A stretch of 35,141 nucleotides of DNA from CAYRSS01 sp964426945 (GCA_964426945.1 CAYRSS010000044.1:1-35141); one strand, 5' to 3'; positions 7,773-16,595 are shown, counted from the first letter of the stretch. Numbers and translations: made by a program. The notes: generated by a model not told the origin, from the sequence alone.

Positions 7773-9028
7773 AGCGGGAACTGCTCGCACAGCTCGCGGA
7801 CTTCGCCCCGCGCGCGCTCCACAGTTGCCTTCTCTCCCTTGCCCCGCAGGACACGATCGATGATCTCCGCGATGGTCCGCATCTGCGGTTCGCCGAGGCC
7901 CCGCGTCGTGAGGGCGGGCGTGCCGATCCGCAGGCCGCTGGTCTGCGTCGCGGGACGTTCATCGAACGGAATCATGTTCTTGTTCACAATGATGCCCGCC
8001 TCGCCGAGCCAGTCCTCCGCCTGCTGGCCGGTCACGTCGGGATAGGCCGGTCGCAGATCGAGCAGCATCAGGTGATTGTCCGTCCCGCCGGAGACGAGCC
8101 GGTTACCCTTGGCGGTCAGCGCTTCGGCCAGCGCCCGGGCGTTGGTGAGGATCTGCTTCTGGTACACCGCGAACTCGGGGCGGAGCGCCTCGGCGAAGGC
8201 GACCGCCTTGGCTGCGATGCAGTGCATCAGCGGCCCACCCTGCGTGCCGGGGAAAATGCGGGAGTCTATCTTCCTGGCCCACTCCTCCTTGCAGAGAATC
8301 ATCCCCCCGCGCGGACCGCGCAGCGTCTTGTGCGTGGTCGTCGTCACGAACGCGGCGGTAGGCACCGGGCTGGGATGCAACCCGACCGCGACCATCCCGG
8401 CGATGTGGGCGATGTCGGCCATGTGCAGCGCACCGACCTCCGCGGCGATCTCGCTGAAGGTGTCGAAGTCAAGCGTCCGCGGATAGGCCGACGCGCCGGA
8501 GATGATGAGCTTGGGTCGGTGCTCGCGCGCCAGGGATCGGATCACGGCAAAGTCGAGCTGCTCGCTCGTCCGATCGACGCCGTAAGAAACGATCCGGTAG
8601 AGCAGGCCGCTCATGTTGACCTTCAGCCCGTGCGACAGGTGCCCGCCGTGCGCCAGGTCGAGTGAGAGAATCGTGTCGCCCGGCGACAGGCACGCGAGAT
8701 AGACCGCGGCGTTCGCCTGGCTTCCCGAGTGTGGCTGGACGTTGGCGTGATCGGCGCCGAACAGGCGCTTCGCCCGGTTGCGGGCGAGGTCCTCGACGCC
8801 GTCCATGTTGGCACAGCCGCCGTAGTACCGCTTGCCGGGATACCCTTCCGCGTACTTGTTGGTGAAGACCGAGCCCAGCGCCTCCAGAACAGCCTGCGAG
8901 ACGTGGTTCTCGGAGGCGATCATCTCGAGCGTCTCGCGCTGCCGGCGGACCTCGGCCTCCATGAACGGCATGATCTCCGGGTCGGTCTCGACAATGCGGG
9001 CGAATGACGTTTCGGACGCGATGCTCAT
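7769..9028 (-). CDS. glyA: Serine hydroxymethyltransferase
   Basis: A 419-residue PLP enzyme that converts serine and tetrahydrofolate to glycine and methylene-tetrahydrofolate, the main one-carbon source of the cell. Family blocks are plain: MIASENHVSQAVLEALGS near residue 37, NKYAEGYPGKRYYGG at 57-71, the substrate-site SGSQAN near 101-106, MADIAHIAGM at 203-212, and VTTTTHKTLRGPRGG with the PLP lysine K234. The length is standard. The start at 9028 has GAGGT seven bases upstream; the frame is open further, to 9118, but without family-like sequence. It heads an operon with a lipoprotein gene (GTGA overlap) and a thioredoxin-fold gene. Confidence 0.97.
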   Translation of the reverse strand: MSIASETSFARIVETDPEIMPFMEAEVRRQRETLEMIASENHVSQAVLEALGSVFTNKYAEGYPGKRYYGGCANMDGVEDLARNRAKRLFGADHANVQPHSGSQANAAVYLACLSPGDTILSLDLAHGGHLSHGLKVNMSGLLYRIVSYGVDRTSEQLDFAVIRSLAREHRPKLIISGASAYPRTLDFDTFSEIAAEVGALHMADIAHIAGMVAVGLHPSPVPTAAFVTTTTHKTLRGPRGGMILCKEEWARKIDSRIFPGTQGGPLMHCIAAKAVAFAEALRPEFAVYQKQILTNARALAEALTAKGNRLVSGGTDNHLMLLDLRPAYPDVTGQQAEDWLGEAGIIVNKNMIPFDERPATQTSGLRIGTPALTTRGLGEPQMRTIAEIIDRVLRGKGEKATVERARGEVRELCEQFPL

Positions 9029-9071
9029 CGAATTACCTCGAGGCGGTGGAACGCGCTGGATACCCGCACTT

Positions 9072-9100
9072 ACGGTAATGGCGCAGCGGCTGATTGGCAA
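9072..9100 (-). promoter_or_regulatory. Candidate promoter of glyA
   Basis: On the minus strand TTGCCA (9095-9100), a 17-base spacer and TACCGT (9072-9077) precede the glyA start by about 44 bases. The -10 is weak but identical to the one proposed ahead of the phosphohexomutase gene. Confidence 0.35.
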
Positions 9101-9114
9101 ACCGGCAGCGCCGC

Positions 9115-11637
9115 TCACGGCGACCAGAAGGGCGCCTGGGGTTCGCGATAGGGCCGGCCCGCCGCGTACAGGCTTATTCGGGCAGCGATGTCGGCGGCCT
9201 GCGCCTGGTCGCCGGCGAGGGTCGCCGCGGCGAGCGCACGGCTGGCCGCCTCCTGGGCGCGGACGAAGTCGCCCGTCTCCGCATAGGCTGCGGCAAGGGC
9301 GTCCATGATCGCGGCGTCGGGCGAGCCGGCGAGGTCCAGCGCTCGCTCAGCGTGTCGAACGGCCGCTGGTCCGTCGCGGAGCCCGTCCTGCGGCGAAGTC
9401 GCCAGCAGCCAGGCCAGCGCGTGATACATCGCCGGGTCGTCGTCAGTTCTCTCCAGCTCCTGGCGCAGCAGCGCGATCGCTGACTCCTGGAGCCCCGTGC
9501 CGGCGAACGACGCTGCGCACTTCACGACTGCGCTGCGCCGTCGCGGGGTGGGCTCCTCGGCGGTTCGCCCGAGGTAGTGCAGAAAGAAACCGGCAGCGGC
9601 GCGCGGGCTGCGCAGGGCGTAGCTGCGCTCGGCTAACCGCAGCAACTCGTCGTCCGCTTCGTCGGCTCCGACGGGCGGCTCGCCGCCGACGCCGCGTGCG
9701 AGTTCTTCCACATCCACGCGGTAGACGAGGATCGAGAATCCCGCGCGCCGGTCAGGCTCGCGCTGGCGTAGCACCGCGCAGAGCCGCGCGAATCGCAACT
9801 CGTCAAAGAGCGTCCAGTCGCCGTCCGAAAGCAGGTCGGGGCTGCGGGCGACGGTGGACACGAGCTCGCGGTACACAGCCTCGGTCGCCGCCGTCCAGGC
9901 CGTCACGCGCAGCGTCGTGATCTGTTGCAGCAACGTTGCGCTGATGCTGTACACACCCGGGGTGAGCGGTCGCTGCTCCTGAGGTCCCCACGTCAGGGTG
10001 CTTGGCAGCATGCGCGCGTTGAGGCCCCAGAACGGCGGCAGCGCTGTCCCGAAGTACGCGAGGTACACGGCAGACGGCATGGCCTCGGTGTGCGTCAGGT
10101 CCGGCGGGAACCCCATCTCGTCCAGCGTCGAGCGCAGCGCGGGCAGGTCCTGACCCCAGTCGAGCGAACTGTCGACGACCAGCCGGTAGGCGTCATCCGG
10201 ACCGCCCGCGGCCGTGTTGAAGAACGAAAGATAGTGGGGGTGGATGCTGAGCGAGGCTGCGGCGCTGAGCGCGACCAGCGCCGCCGACAGGCGGCCGGAG
10301 CTGAGCCACCGCCAGCCCCGTCCGACCGCCGCTCTGCCCGCGAAGATGTACAGCACCGGGAGCACCGGCAGCAGATGCCGATGGCCGATGCTCAGCCCCG
10401 CGGCCATCGCCGGCAGCAGGTAGCCGACGAGGAGTACCCACAGCGGCGCGGAGGTCACGCCGTCGCGCGACGGTGCGGGACGAGAGGCCTCGGCTGATTC
10501 GCCGTGGGTCGCTCGCCCCGGTCGTGCGGCGAGCCCCAGGATCGCCAGCAGCGGCAGGGGTGTCTTCATGAGGAAGATCAGCGGAAGGAAGTACCACCAG
10601 CCTTCCAGCCGATACTCACCGAGGAAAAACGCAGCGTGGTAGCGCGTCGCGTCCAGCGTGTACGTCAGCCCGTACAGCCACGCCTCCGGCAGCAGCCGCA
10701 GGTCGCGCGCCGCGGAGATGATGGTCCCCTTCCAACCCGTCCGGTTGAGCAGGTGATCCCACGCCTGGTCGGGCGGCAGGGCGGTGCTAGCCGTCGGGTA
10801 AAGCACCTGTCCGGCGGAGTCGGCCGGGGTCATCGTGTACCGCATTCCGTAGCACACCCAGATGACCGCGCCGACCAGCAGCACCTGCACGACAGCAGCC
10901 CCAGCCCATGCGGCGAGACGGTGTGTCAGCGCGCGGAGTTCGATCGGCGGGCGGGCCGGCAGGACCAGCGTGACCGGTTCGCGTCGCCACAGGGCGATCG
11001 CGGCGAGCGCGACCAGCATCGGGGTTGCCAGCACCGCGGAGAATTTCGACACGGCCAGCAGCGCAAGCGATCCGGCACTCGCCGCGACGGTCGCCAAGGA
11101 CACGCGGCGGAGCAGCCGCCACCACGTGGTGACGACCAGCAGAAACGCCAGTGCCGTGACGAAGTCCGCCGCGACCAGTGGTCCATGCGCCAGCATGGTG
11201 GGCGAAAAGGAGAACACACCCAGCGAGACGAGCCCCGCCGCCCGTCCCCACAGCTTGTTCGACCACCACCAGACAAGCACGCCGAGGACCGGCATCAGGA
11301 CGGCCATGGCGGTACGCGATCGGATGAGGACTTCCCAATGATCCGGCTGACCGTGCAGCAGCAACACGCCGTACCCGTAACCGTCGGACTCCCGCCACTC
11401 CGGCAGATCGAAACCGGGGAGCTCGATCCCCCTCGCCAAGACCGGCAGCGCCGCCAGGTAGTGCGGCAGCGGGGGGGATTGGGGAAGGAGCCTGAAGTCG
11501 CCTGTCCGGAGGTTGGTGACTCCCGCCGCGAGGTGGGCGGGTTCGTCAAAGGTAGGGGAGTGCTGGTCCGCGGCGTGCAGCCCGAGCAGGAGGTTCGCCA
11601 ACAGCAGCGCAGCGATGGCGAATCGGGTCCGGCTCAT
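9115..11637 (-). CDS. GT39-like membrane glycosyltransferase with soluble TPR-like C-terminal domain
   Basis: An 840-residue protein. The N-terminal 480 residues carry many hydrophobic helices and the pattern of the PMT/ArnT (GT-C fold) family: TM1 (MSRTRFAIAALLLANLLLGL) followed at once by the extracytoplasmic HSPTFDEPAHL, where D31-E32 is the expected catalytic acidic pair. Later come GLSIGHRHLLPVLPVLYIFAG and SSLDWGQDLP, features of polyprenyl-phosphate sugar transferases. The last roughly 360 residues form a soluble extracytoplasmic part ending in helical repeats resembling TPRs (about 690-830). The likely role is transfer of a sugar from a lipid carrier to protein or lipid outside the cytoplasmic membrane. 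It stands 86 bases upstream of glyA on the same strand, with a promoter candidate between, so it is probably a separate unit. Confidence 0.8.
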   Translation of the reverse strand: MSRTRFAIAALLLANLLLGLHAADQHSPTFDEPAHLAAGVTNLRTGDFRLLPQSPPLPHYLAALPVLARGIELPGFDLPEWRESDGYGYGVLLLHGQPDHWEVLIRSRTAMAVLMPVLGVLVWWWSNKLWGRAAGLVSLGVFSFSPTMLAHGPLVAADFVTALAFLLVVTTWWRLLRRVSLATVAASAGSLALLAVSKFSAVLATPMLVALAAIALWRREPVTLVLPARPPIELRALTHRLAAWAGAAVVQVLLVGAVIWVCYGMRYTMTPADSAGQVLYPTASTALPPDQAWDHLLNRTGWKGTIISAARDLRLLPEAWLYGLTYTLDATRYHAAFFLGEYRLEGWWYFLPLIFLMKTPLPLLAILGLAARPGRATHGESAEASRPAPSRDGVTSAPLWVLLVGYLLPAMAAGLSIGHRHLLPVLPVLYIFAGRAAVGRGWRWLSSGRLSAALVALSAAASLSIHPHYLSFFNTAAGGPDDAYRLVVDSSLDWGQDLPALRSTLDEMGFPPDLTHTEAMPSAVYLAYFGTALPPFWGLNARMLPSTLTWGPQEQRPLTPGVYSISATLLQQITTLRVTAWTAATEAVYRELVSTVARSPDLLSDGDWTLFDELRFARLCAVLRQREPDRRAGFSILVYRVDVEELARGVGGEPPVGADEADDELLRLAERSYALRSPRAAAGFFLHYLGRTAEEPTPRRRSAVVKCAASFAGTGLQESAIALLRQELERTDDDPAMYHALAWLLATSPQDGLRDGPAAVRHAERALDLAGSPDAAIMDALAAAYAETGDFVRAQEAASRALAAATLAGDQAQAADIAARISLYAAGRPYREPQAPFWSP

Positions 11638-12373
11638 GGGCGGAGCCTATCGCCGCCGCCGCGCCTGTCCAGCACGCGACCGCTCCTCCCGATTGGCAAG
11701 TCGTGGGCGGCAGCCAACCCCCCATTTGCGGGCGTTCAGGTGCGGTCCGACTGAGGTGTTTGGAGCATCCTGCGATAATCCCGGAATACTATTTGCCTTC
11801 CCACTCGTCGCGTGCTAGCGTTATCAGACCATGCGGCTCGGTTGCGCGACGACCGTGCCGGAGGCTCGGGCGTGGGTTTCGGCGGTTCCGTTCGATACGC
11901 TCTTTTCCTTATCTTTCGCATCATTCTCGCCGATTCGCTGTCCCCTTCTTCCGGCTTCTCGCGGTGCGACCAGTCGCCTCGTGGCCGGTCAGTTCTCATC
12001 CCGCGCGACGGGCGGTCTCGTCGAAGACCCCCGCAGCCCGAGGTGCGATGGCCGGTGTCTGGACGACCCTGGTTCCCCTCGAGGAGTCTCTGTCATGGCA
12101 AGATTCTGACCACCCGTACTCTCAGTTATACATAGCTGACCCGCCTCGGCGGCCGGCTTCCGCCTCATCGCGGCCACGGCTGCGGTGATGGTGCTGCTGC
12201 GCCCATCCCGCGCGGGATCCGGCCGCGATGCAGGGCCTTTGGCCGGCCGGGGGGCTGCACGCCGACGGCGGGATGGTTCGGATTCGCGCGTAAGAACAGC
12301 CGCGGGTCGCGCACCTACCCATAGGGAAACCTTGGGGTGACAGCCCCCGCTGTGCCCCGAACGGAGAGAGATC
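11638..12373. other. 736-base stretch without a convincing gene
   Basis: Divergent intergenic region between the glycosyltransferase and the cysteine-rich protein. Open frames here lack a ribosome site and have arginine/serine/proline-rich compositions typical of chance frames. It is less GC-rich than its surroundings in the part 11750-11960. A weak -10-like TATACA (12127-12132) lies 247 bases ahead of the ATG at 12374, so the downstream gene may have a long leader. I matched no known riboswitch class by eye. Confidence 0.5.
12334..12358 (+). other. Leader hairpin just before the ribosome site of the cysteine-rich gene
   Basis: GGGG (12334-12337), ACAGC (12340-12344), loop CCCC, GCTGT (12349-12353) and CCCC (12355-12358) form a nine-pair stem with a small internal loop. 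It ends four bases before the purine-rich GGAGAGAG (12363-12370) and could influence translation or mRNA stability. Confidence 0.35.
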
Positions 12374-15300
12374 ATGATGAGATCACATGCCCGCCGCGGC
12401 TTCTCGCACGCGATTTGTGGAGTTGTCGCCGTCTCCTGCCTTGTCGCCGCCACGCCACCCGTGGAGGGAGCCTGGCTCTCGATTGTGAACCTCGACACCT
12501 GGCAGGGAGGCGAACCAACGCAAGAAGACCTCCGCGGCGTCACCCTGGGGCTGGGTCAGACGGCACGCCTCGGGATCGTGCTGGAGCTGATGGACGGAAC
12601 CTACGAGGACACGGGCGCCTACGTGGAGAACCGCGTCAAGAACATGATCATGTACCTCGACGTGCTCCGTTGGCCCCAATCGGTGCGGGTCCTCGGGGTG
12701 CAATTCCATGCCCTCAACGATGCCGGCGAGCTCTGGCTGGTCCACAGCTACCCGTCCCAGGCCCTGAGCAACTGGCTCGCGAACCCCGGTGGGTACCCCA
12801 CGCCGTTTCTCGATAGCTATGCCATCTCCGCTTACGACCAGCCCGGCGGCTTCTGGAACCCCGGCCACACCGGCGTTGGCAACAGCTACTCCGGCAATCG
12901 GATCATCCTCGTCAGCGAGATCGTGATCGAGGCGGTGACGTGCTGCGACCAGGTAGGCTCGGTTGTGTTCAGCACCTCGCTTGCCACGATCGGCAACGGG
13001 GCCGGACAGGCGATGCTCCCGCAGTTCGGCGAGTTCCGCGGCCACGGCGGCCACTCCATCCACGCCCGCGCCGGCTACCTCTACCTTCGCAATGGCCGCA
13101 GCCAGTTTGAGGGTTTCGACATCGAGATCGAGCCGGGTCAGGGCGGGGCCTGCTGCGAGCAGGAGGGGGCATGCCGCCATCTCAGCGAAGACTTCTGCCG
13201 CGCGCAAGGCGGCCGTTTCTACGGGGTCGGCAAGGCCTGCGCCACCCAGGTCGCTGAGGACATCATCGTCGAGCCGGGTGGAGACATCTTCGCGCATGCC
13301 ATCGGCGTGAAGCTTGATTGCCCGGAGGACGGGCGGAGCGTCCAGTGCGAGGATCGGCCTTACCACGTGGACACGTGGGTTTCTGATCCTCACGAGGCGA
13401 TGTGCCATCAGTTCGGTGTGGCCGGTTCGCCGCCGCTTCCACCGGGTTTCTTCGGGCCCGGTTCGCTGGCGTGGTCCGGGGCGGTATGCCTCCGCGGTGC
13501 GCCGCTGGGCGTTACGTCGCACGGGTTCTTCGGCGAGGCTGATACCCTGATCTACCGGCCGCAGGATCCCTTCGCCGCCTGCGAGGCTCCGGGCGCCGAA
13601 ACGCGGTCCACTGCGATCCGGCCGCTCGCGCTGCGGCTGGAATCGATCCAGCCCGTGATTGTGAGCTACCAGAACGGCGACATTCAGGCCTGGAATCTCT
13701 CCGTAGACCTCTCGGCCACCTACTTCGACGCCGACACGACCAACGATCCGCCGTGGGGCACGCTCTGGGCCACGAAGGCGCATTGCAACGGCGGCACCTA
13801 CACCTCGCTGCTGCCCATTCAGCCTCGGTTCCGGTTCACGCGAGCCGACGCGCCGAGCGTGGTGCGCGAGCTCGACACCGGCCTGGCCGGCATCGCACCC
13901 GTCCTGCTCGACGCGCGGACCATGCCGCGCCCCTGGGTGAGCCGGATCGGCGACACGCTCTCGACCGGCAATCCCGTCTGCAGCGACTTTCACCCCGGGC
14001 TCCGTGAGACCGAGGTCGACACGCACTGCGACTGCAATTCAAACGCGGTCCACGATGCCTGCGAGCCTGACTGCGACGAGAACCAACTGCCCGACGCGTG
14101 TGACATCGCACTCAACCCGGCGCTCGACTGCAACGTCAACGGCGTTCCTGACGAGTGCGACCTCGTCGAGGGCACGAGTTCGGACCTCAACGCCAATCAG
14201 GTGCCCGACGAGTGCGAGTGCCTGACCGATTCGGATTGCCCCCCGACATCGTTCTGTGCAGGCCCCATGCAATGCGTGAATAATGCCTGTCGTCCCGGCG
14301 GCTCCCCCTGCGCAGATGGGCAGTTCTGCGACGAAATCAACGACGCCTGCCTCGACTGCGTGGTGGACTCGAACTGCATCGACGCCGACTTCTGCAACGG
14401 TGTGGAGCGATGCGTCGGCGGTGCGTGCGTCGCCGGTGACCCGCCATGCGCGGCGTTGGGGATGGAGTGCCACGAGGGACTCGACCGGTGCGTGCAGTGC
14501 CTGAGCACGGCGGACTGCGTCGACGACCTGTACTGCACCGGCGTGGAAAACTGCGTCAACCACGAATGTCGGACCACCGGACCTCCGTGCGGCCCGGGCT
14601 GGGTCTGCGACGAGGGGCTCGAGACCTGCGTCTGCGACGACGACGGAGACTGCGCCGACGGCCTGTTCTGCACCGGCCTCGATCGGTGCATGGCCGGTGT
14701 CTGCGTGTCGGCAGGGGATCCGTGTGTCGCGGCGGATCTGTTCTGCTCGGAGGAGGCTGATGGTTGCGTCGAGTGCCTGGCCAGTTCGCACTGCAATGAC
14801 GGCCGCTTCTGCAGCGGTGTCGAGGCCTGTGTCGCCGGCGAGTGCCGCACCACGGGGGACCCGTGCACGCCACTGGGGCTCGTGTGCGATCCTGCTGCGG
14901 ACGCGTGCCGATGTGACGACGACGGAGACTGCGCCGACGGGCTCTACTGCAACGGCGTGGACCGCTGCGCCGGCGGCTTCTGCGTGCACGACGGCGACCC
15001 CTGCACCGCGGGTGGACAGTACTGCGTCGAATCGTTCCGCGAGTGCGTGGACTGCGTCATCAATGCCCACTGCACCGACGGCTTGTTCTGCAACGGCGGC
15101 GAGGTCTGCCTTGAGAACGAGTGCTACAGCGTCGGCAGTCCCTGCGAATCGATGGGGCTGGACTGTGACGAAGCCGGCGACCGGTGTACCTGCAACGACG
15201 ACGGCGACTGCTCGGATGGGAACTACTGCAACGGTGTCGAGCGCTGCCAGAACGGGAGCTGCCTGCCCGGTGCGAATCCATGCCTCGCGCAGGGGCTCGC

Positions 15301-16303
15301 CTGCGACGAATCGCTCGACCTGTGCTACGAGTGTCGCCACACGGCCGACTGTAACGACGGTCAGGTCTGCAATGGCTTCGAGACTTGCGCAGCCGGGCGA
15401 TGCATCCCTGGCGAGGATCCCTGCGGCGAGGGAACGCACTGCAGCGAAGCCACCCAGGGCTGCGTCGCGTGCACCTTGGATCAGCATTGCGACGACGGGC
15501 TGTTCTGCAACGGCGTGGAGCACTGCGCTTCCGGCCAGTGCGTGAGTGGCACCGGCCCCTGCCCGGCGGGGCGCTGCGACGAGGCGGGGGACGCTTGCCT
15601 GCCCTGCGTATCGGATGACGACTGCGACGACGGCCTGTTCTGCAACGGGCCGGAGCGATGCGTCGCCAACGCGTGCGTCGGCGGCGATGCCCCGTGCGAG
15701 GGACAGCCGTGCAGCGAGGTCAGCGACGCCTGCGTGGCCTGCACCGCGCGCATCCACTGCGACGACGGCGACGACTGCACCGAAGACGCCTGCCGCGGGT
15801 TCGTCTGTGAGCATGTCATCCGCGGTGAGTGCCGCGACGAGCAGGCCGGCCGCGGCCCGGACACCGACGGCGACGGCGTGCCCGATGGTCGCGACGACTG
15901 TCCCGGCACCTGGAGCGACGTGGTCGACGAACGCGGATGTTCCTGCGACCAGTTGGATCCCGACGGCGACGGCATCAGCGACTGCTTTGACGAATGCCCC
16001 GGGACCCCGATCGGTGAATCGGCAGACAGCGCGGGATGCACGGCCGCCCAGCGCGACGCCGACGGCGATGGCGTGGCAAACGCTACCGACGCGTGTCCGG
16101 ATACGCCGCGGGGAGTGGCCATCGACGTGCGCGGCTGTGCAATCGGGCAGGCGCCCGCCGCCGCGGACGGTGCCGAGGCGACGGCCGGTCGATCCCGGTC
16201 CTCCTGCGGCATGCTGGGTTGGTTGCCGCTCGCTGGCCTCGCGGGGCTTCTGGCTCTGCGGGGCGCGCGGCGGGTCAGCCGCGGCCACGGCGGCCGGAGC
16301 TGA
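12374..16303 (+). CDS. Large secreted cysteine-rich repeat protein with C-terminal sorting tail
   Basis: A 1309-residue exported protein. Order of parts: signal peptide (about 1-33); a beta-rich N-terminal region (34-250); a GACC-type cysteine motif, GACCEQEGACRHL and following, near residue 257; a second beta-rich region to about 550; four DxNxNxVPDECD-type units (about 553-615); twelve tandem cysteine-rich units (616-1153); three DxDGDGxxDxxDxCP thrombospondin-type-3 calcium repeats (1163-1259); and a tail with C1278, a hydrophobic helix GWLPLAGLAGLLAL and basic RGARRVSR. This build is typical of large planctomycetal and myxobacterial surface proteins; adhesion or a structural envelope role is inference. 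GGAGAGAG stands just before ATG 12374; ATG 12377 is equally possible. Transcription probably ends at the hairpin near 16498-16531. Confidence 0.85.
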   Translation: MMRSHARRGFSHAICGVVAVSCLVAATPPVEGAWLSIVNLDTWQGGEPTQEDLRGVTLGLGQTARLGIVLELMDGTYEDTGAYVENRVKNMIMYLDVLRWPQSVRVLGVQFHALNDAGELWLVHSYPSQALSNWLANPGGYPTPFLDSYAISAYDQPGGFWNPGHTGVGNSYSGNRIILVSEIVIEAVTCCDQVGSVVFSTSLATIGNGAGQAMLPQFGEFRGHGGHSIHARAGYLYLRNGRSQFEGFDIEIEPGQGGACCEQEGACRHLSEDFCRAQGGRFYGVGKACATQVAEDIIVEPGGDIFAHAIGVKLDCPEDGRSVQCEDRPYHVDTWVSDPHEAMCHQFGVAGSPPLPPGFFGPGSLAWSGAVCLRGAPLGVTSHGFFGEADTLIYRPQDPFAACEAPGAETRSTAIRPLALRLESIQPVIVSYQNGDIQAWNLSVDLSATYFDADTTNDPPWGTLWATKAHCNGGTYTSLLPIQPRFRFTRADAPSVVRELDTGLAGIAPVLLDARTMPRPWVSRIGDTLSTGNPVCSDFHPGLRETEVDTHCDCNSNAVHDACEPDCDENQLPDACDIALNPALDCNVNGVPDECDLVEGTSSDLNANQVPDECECLTDSDCPPTSFCAGPMQCVNNACRPGGSPCADGQFCDEINDACLDCVVDSNCIDADFCNGVERCVGGACVAGDPPCAALGMECHEGLDRCVQCLSTADCVDDLYCTGVENCVNHECRTTGPPCGPGWVCDEGLETCVCDDDGDCADGLFCTGLDRCMAGVCVSAGDPCVAADLFCSEEADGCVECLASSHCNDGRFCSGVEACVAGECRTTGDPCTPLGLVCDPAADACRCDDDGDCADGLYCNGVDRCAGGFCVHDGDPCTAGGQYCVESFRECVDCVINAHCTDGLFCNGGEVCLENECYSVGSPCESMGLDCDEAGDRCTCNDDGDCSDGNYCNGVERCQNGSCLPGANPCLAQGLACDESLDLCYECRHTADCNDGQVCNGFETCAAGRCIPGEDPCGEGTHCSEATQGCVACTLDQHCDDGLFCNGVEHCASGQCVSGTGPCPAGRCDEAGDACLPCVSDDDCDDGLFCNGPERCVANACVGGDAPCEGQPCSEVSDACVACTARIHCDDGDDCTEDACRGFVCEHVIRGECRDEQAGRGPDTDGDGVPDGRDDCPGTWSDVVDERGCSCDQLDPDGDGISDCFDECPGTPIGESADSAGCTAAQRDADGDGVANATDACPDTPRGVAIDVRGCAIGQAPAAADGAEATAGRSRSSCGMLGWLPLAGLAGLLALRGARRVSRGHGGRS
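14030..14218 (+). repeat. DxNxNxVPDECD-type repeats
   Basis: Four successive units within the cysteine-rich protein (NSNAVHDACE, ENQLPDACD, NVNGVPDECD, NANQVPDECE), each an Asp/Asn-rich turn followed by an ACD/ECD cysteine. They resemble calcium-binding loops seen repeatedly in planctomycetal exported proteins. Confidence 0.75.
14219..15832 (+). repeat. Twelve tandem eight-cysteine units (protein-level repeat)
   Basis: Residues 616-1153 of the same protein consist of eleven full units of about 45 residues with the pattern C-x5-C-x5-C-x5-C-x4-C-x5/6-C-x4-6-C-x6-C, and a twelfth degenerate one. The core is DCxDGLFCNGVExC. Units 4, 6 and 8 begin CDDDGDC or CNDDGDC while units 3, 5 and 7 do not, giving a two-unit period. 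At DNA level the starts of units 4 and 6 share a stretch of more than 20 identical bases (near 14635 and 14914). Confidence 0.85.
15860..16150 (+). repeat. Thrombospondin type 3-like calcium repeats
   Basis: Three units, DTDGDGVPDGRDDCPG, DPDGDGISDCFDECPG and DADGDGVANATDACPD, each followed by a segment ending in a cysteine. They are expected to bind calcium and form a stiff stalk before the C-terminal membrane segment. Confidence 0.8.
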
Positions 16304-16497
16304 GTCCTCGGCGTGCGTGATTCTCTCTCCCCCGGTCCGGGGAGCCGGCGTCTCGGGTCGCCCGCTGATCCCGACGGCGCGACGCGCTCCCCGGGCAGGG
16401 AGGCGGGAGGGTCGCTTTGAAACTCCTCCCAGCTCGGAGGGTTCAAGGGTCGGACGTGTGGGTCCCTGATCCCGACGACACTCCGGGCGGCAAAGGA

Positions 16498-16531
16498 CGG
16501 CGGGGAGGGTGGGCAATCACCCTCCCCGTCG
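16498..16531 (+). terminator. Strong hairpin, probable transcript end of the cysteine-rich gene
   Basis: GGGGAGGGTG (16502-16511) pairs perfectly with CACCCTCCCC (16518-16527) around the loop GGCAAT, and the stem extends to about 14 pairs with one G-U. No U tract follows, so it is not a classical intrinsic terminator, but it is the strongest structure between the two genes. Confidence 0.5.
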
Positions 16532-16567
16532 GCACCTGGTTGACAGACTCGCAGGCTCCCGCCGCTG

Positions 16568-16595
16568 CTGACGTGGCCCCCCGTGGGGTTACAAT
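16568..16595 (+). promoter_or_regulatory. Candidate promoter of the SLC13-family gene
   Basis: CTGACG (16568-16573), a 16-base spacer and TACAAT (16590-16595; 5 of 6). The same -35, spacer and -10 combination occurs before the ABC permease gene at 25829-25856. A TTGACA hexamer at 16540-16545 is too far from this -10 to pair with it. Confidence 0.45.

Noticed and set aside
12095..12109. A four-codon open frame (MARF) with GAGGAG upstream
   Set aside because: Too short to support; a leader peptide is conceivable but no attenuator structure follows directly.
11638..12373. Riboswitch (such as a cyclic di-GMP class) in the long leader
   Set aside because: I could not match the conserved core of any class by eye.
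12383..14026. A 547-codon minus-strand frame opposite the N-terminal half of the same gene
   Set aside because: No ribosome site or family motif; a shadow of high-GC coding sequence.
14219..15832. CRISPR-like or DNA-level tandem array
   Set aside because: The repetition is at protein level, in one reading frame, with unit lengths that vary by codons and no conserved short DNA repeat with unique spacers.
14039..16516. An 825-codon open frame on the minus strand opposite the cysteine-rich repeats
   Set aside because: Its valine/alanine-rich composition is what results from reading the complement of GAC/TGC-rich repeats. The plus strand has the signal peptide, repeats, sorting tail and ribosome site.
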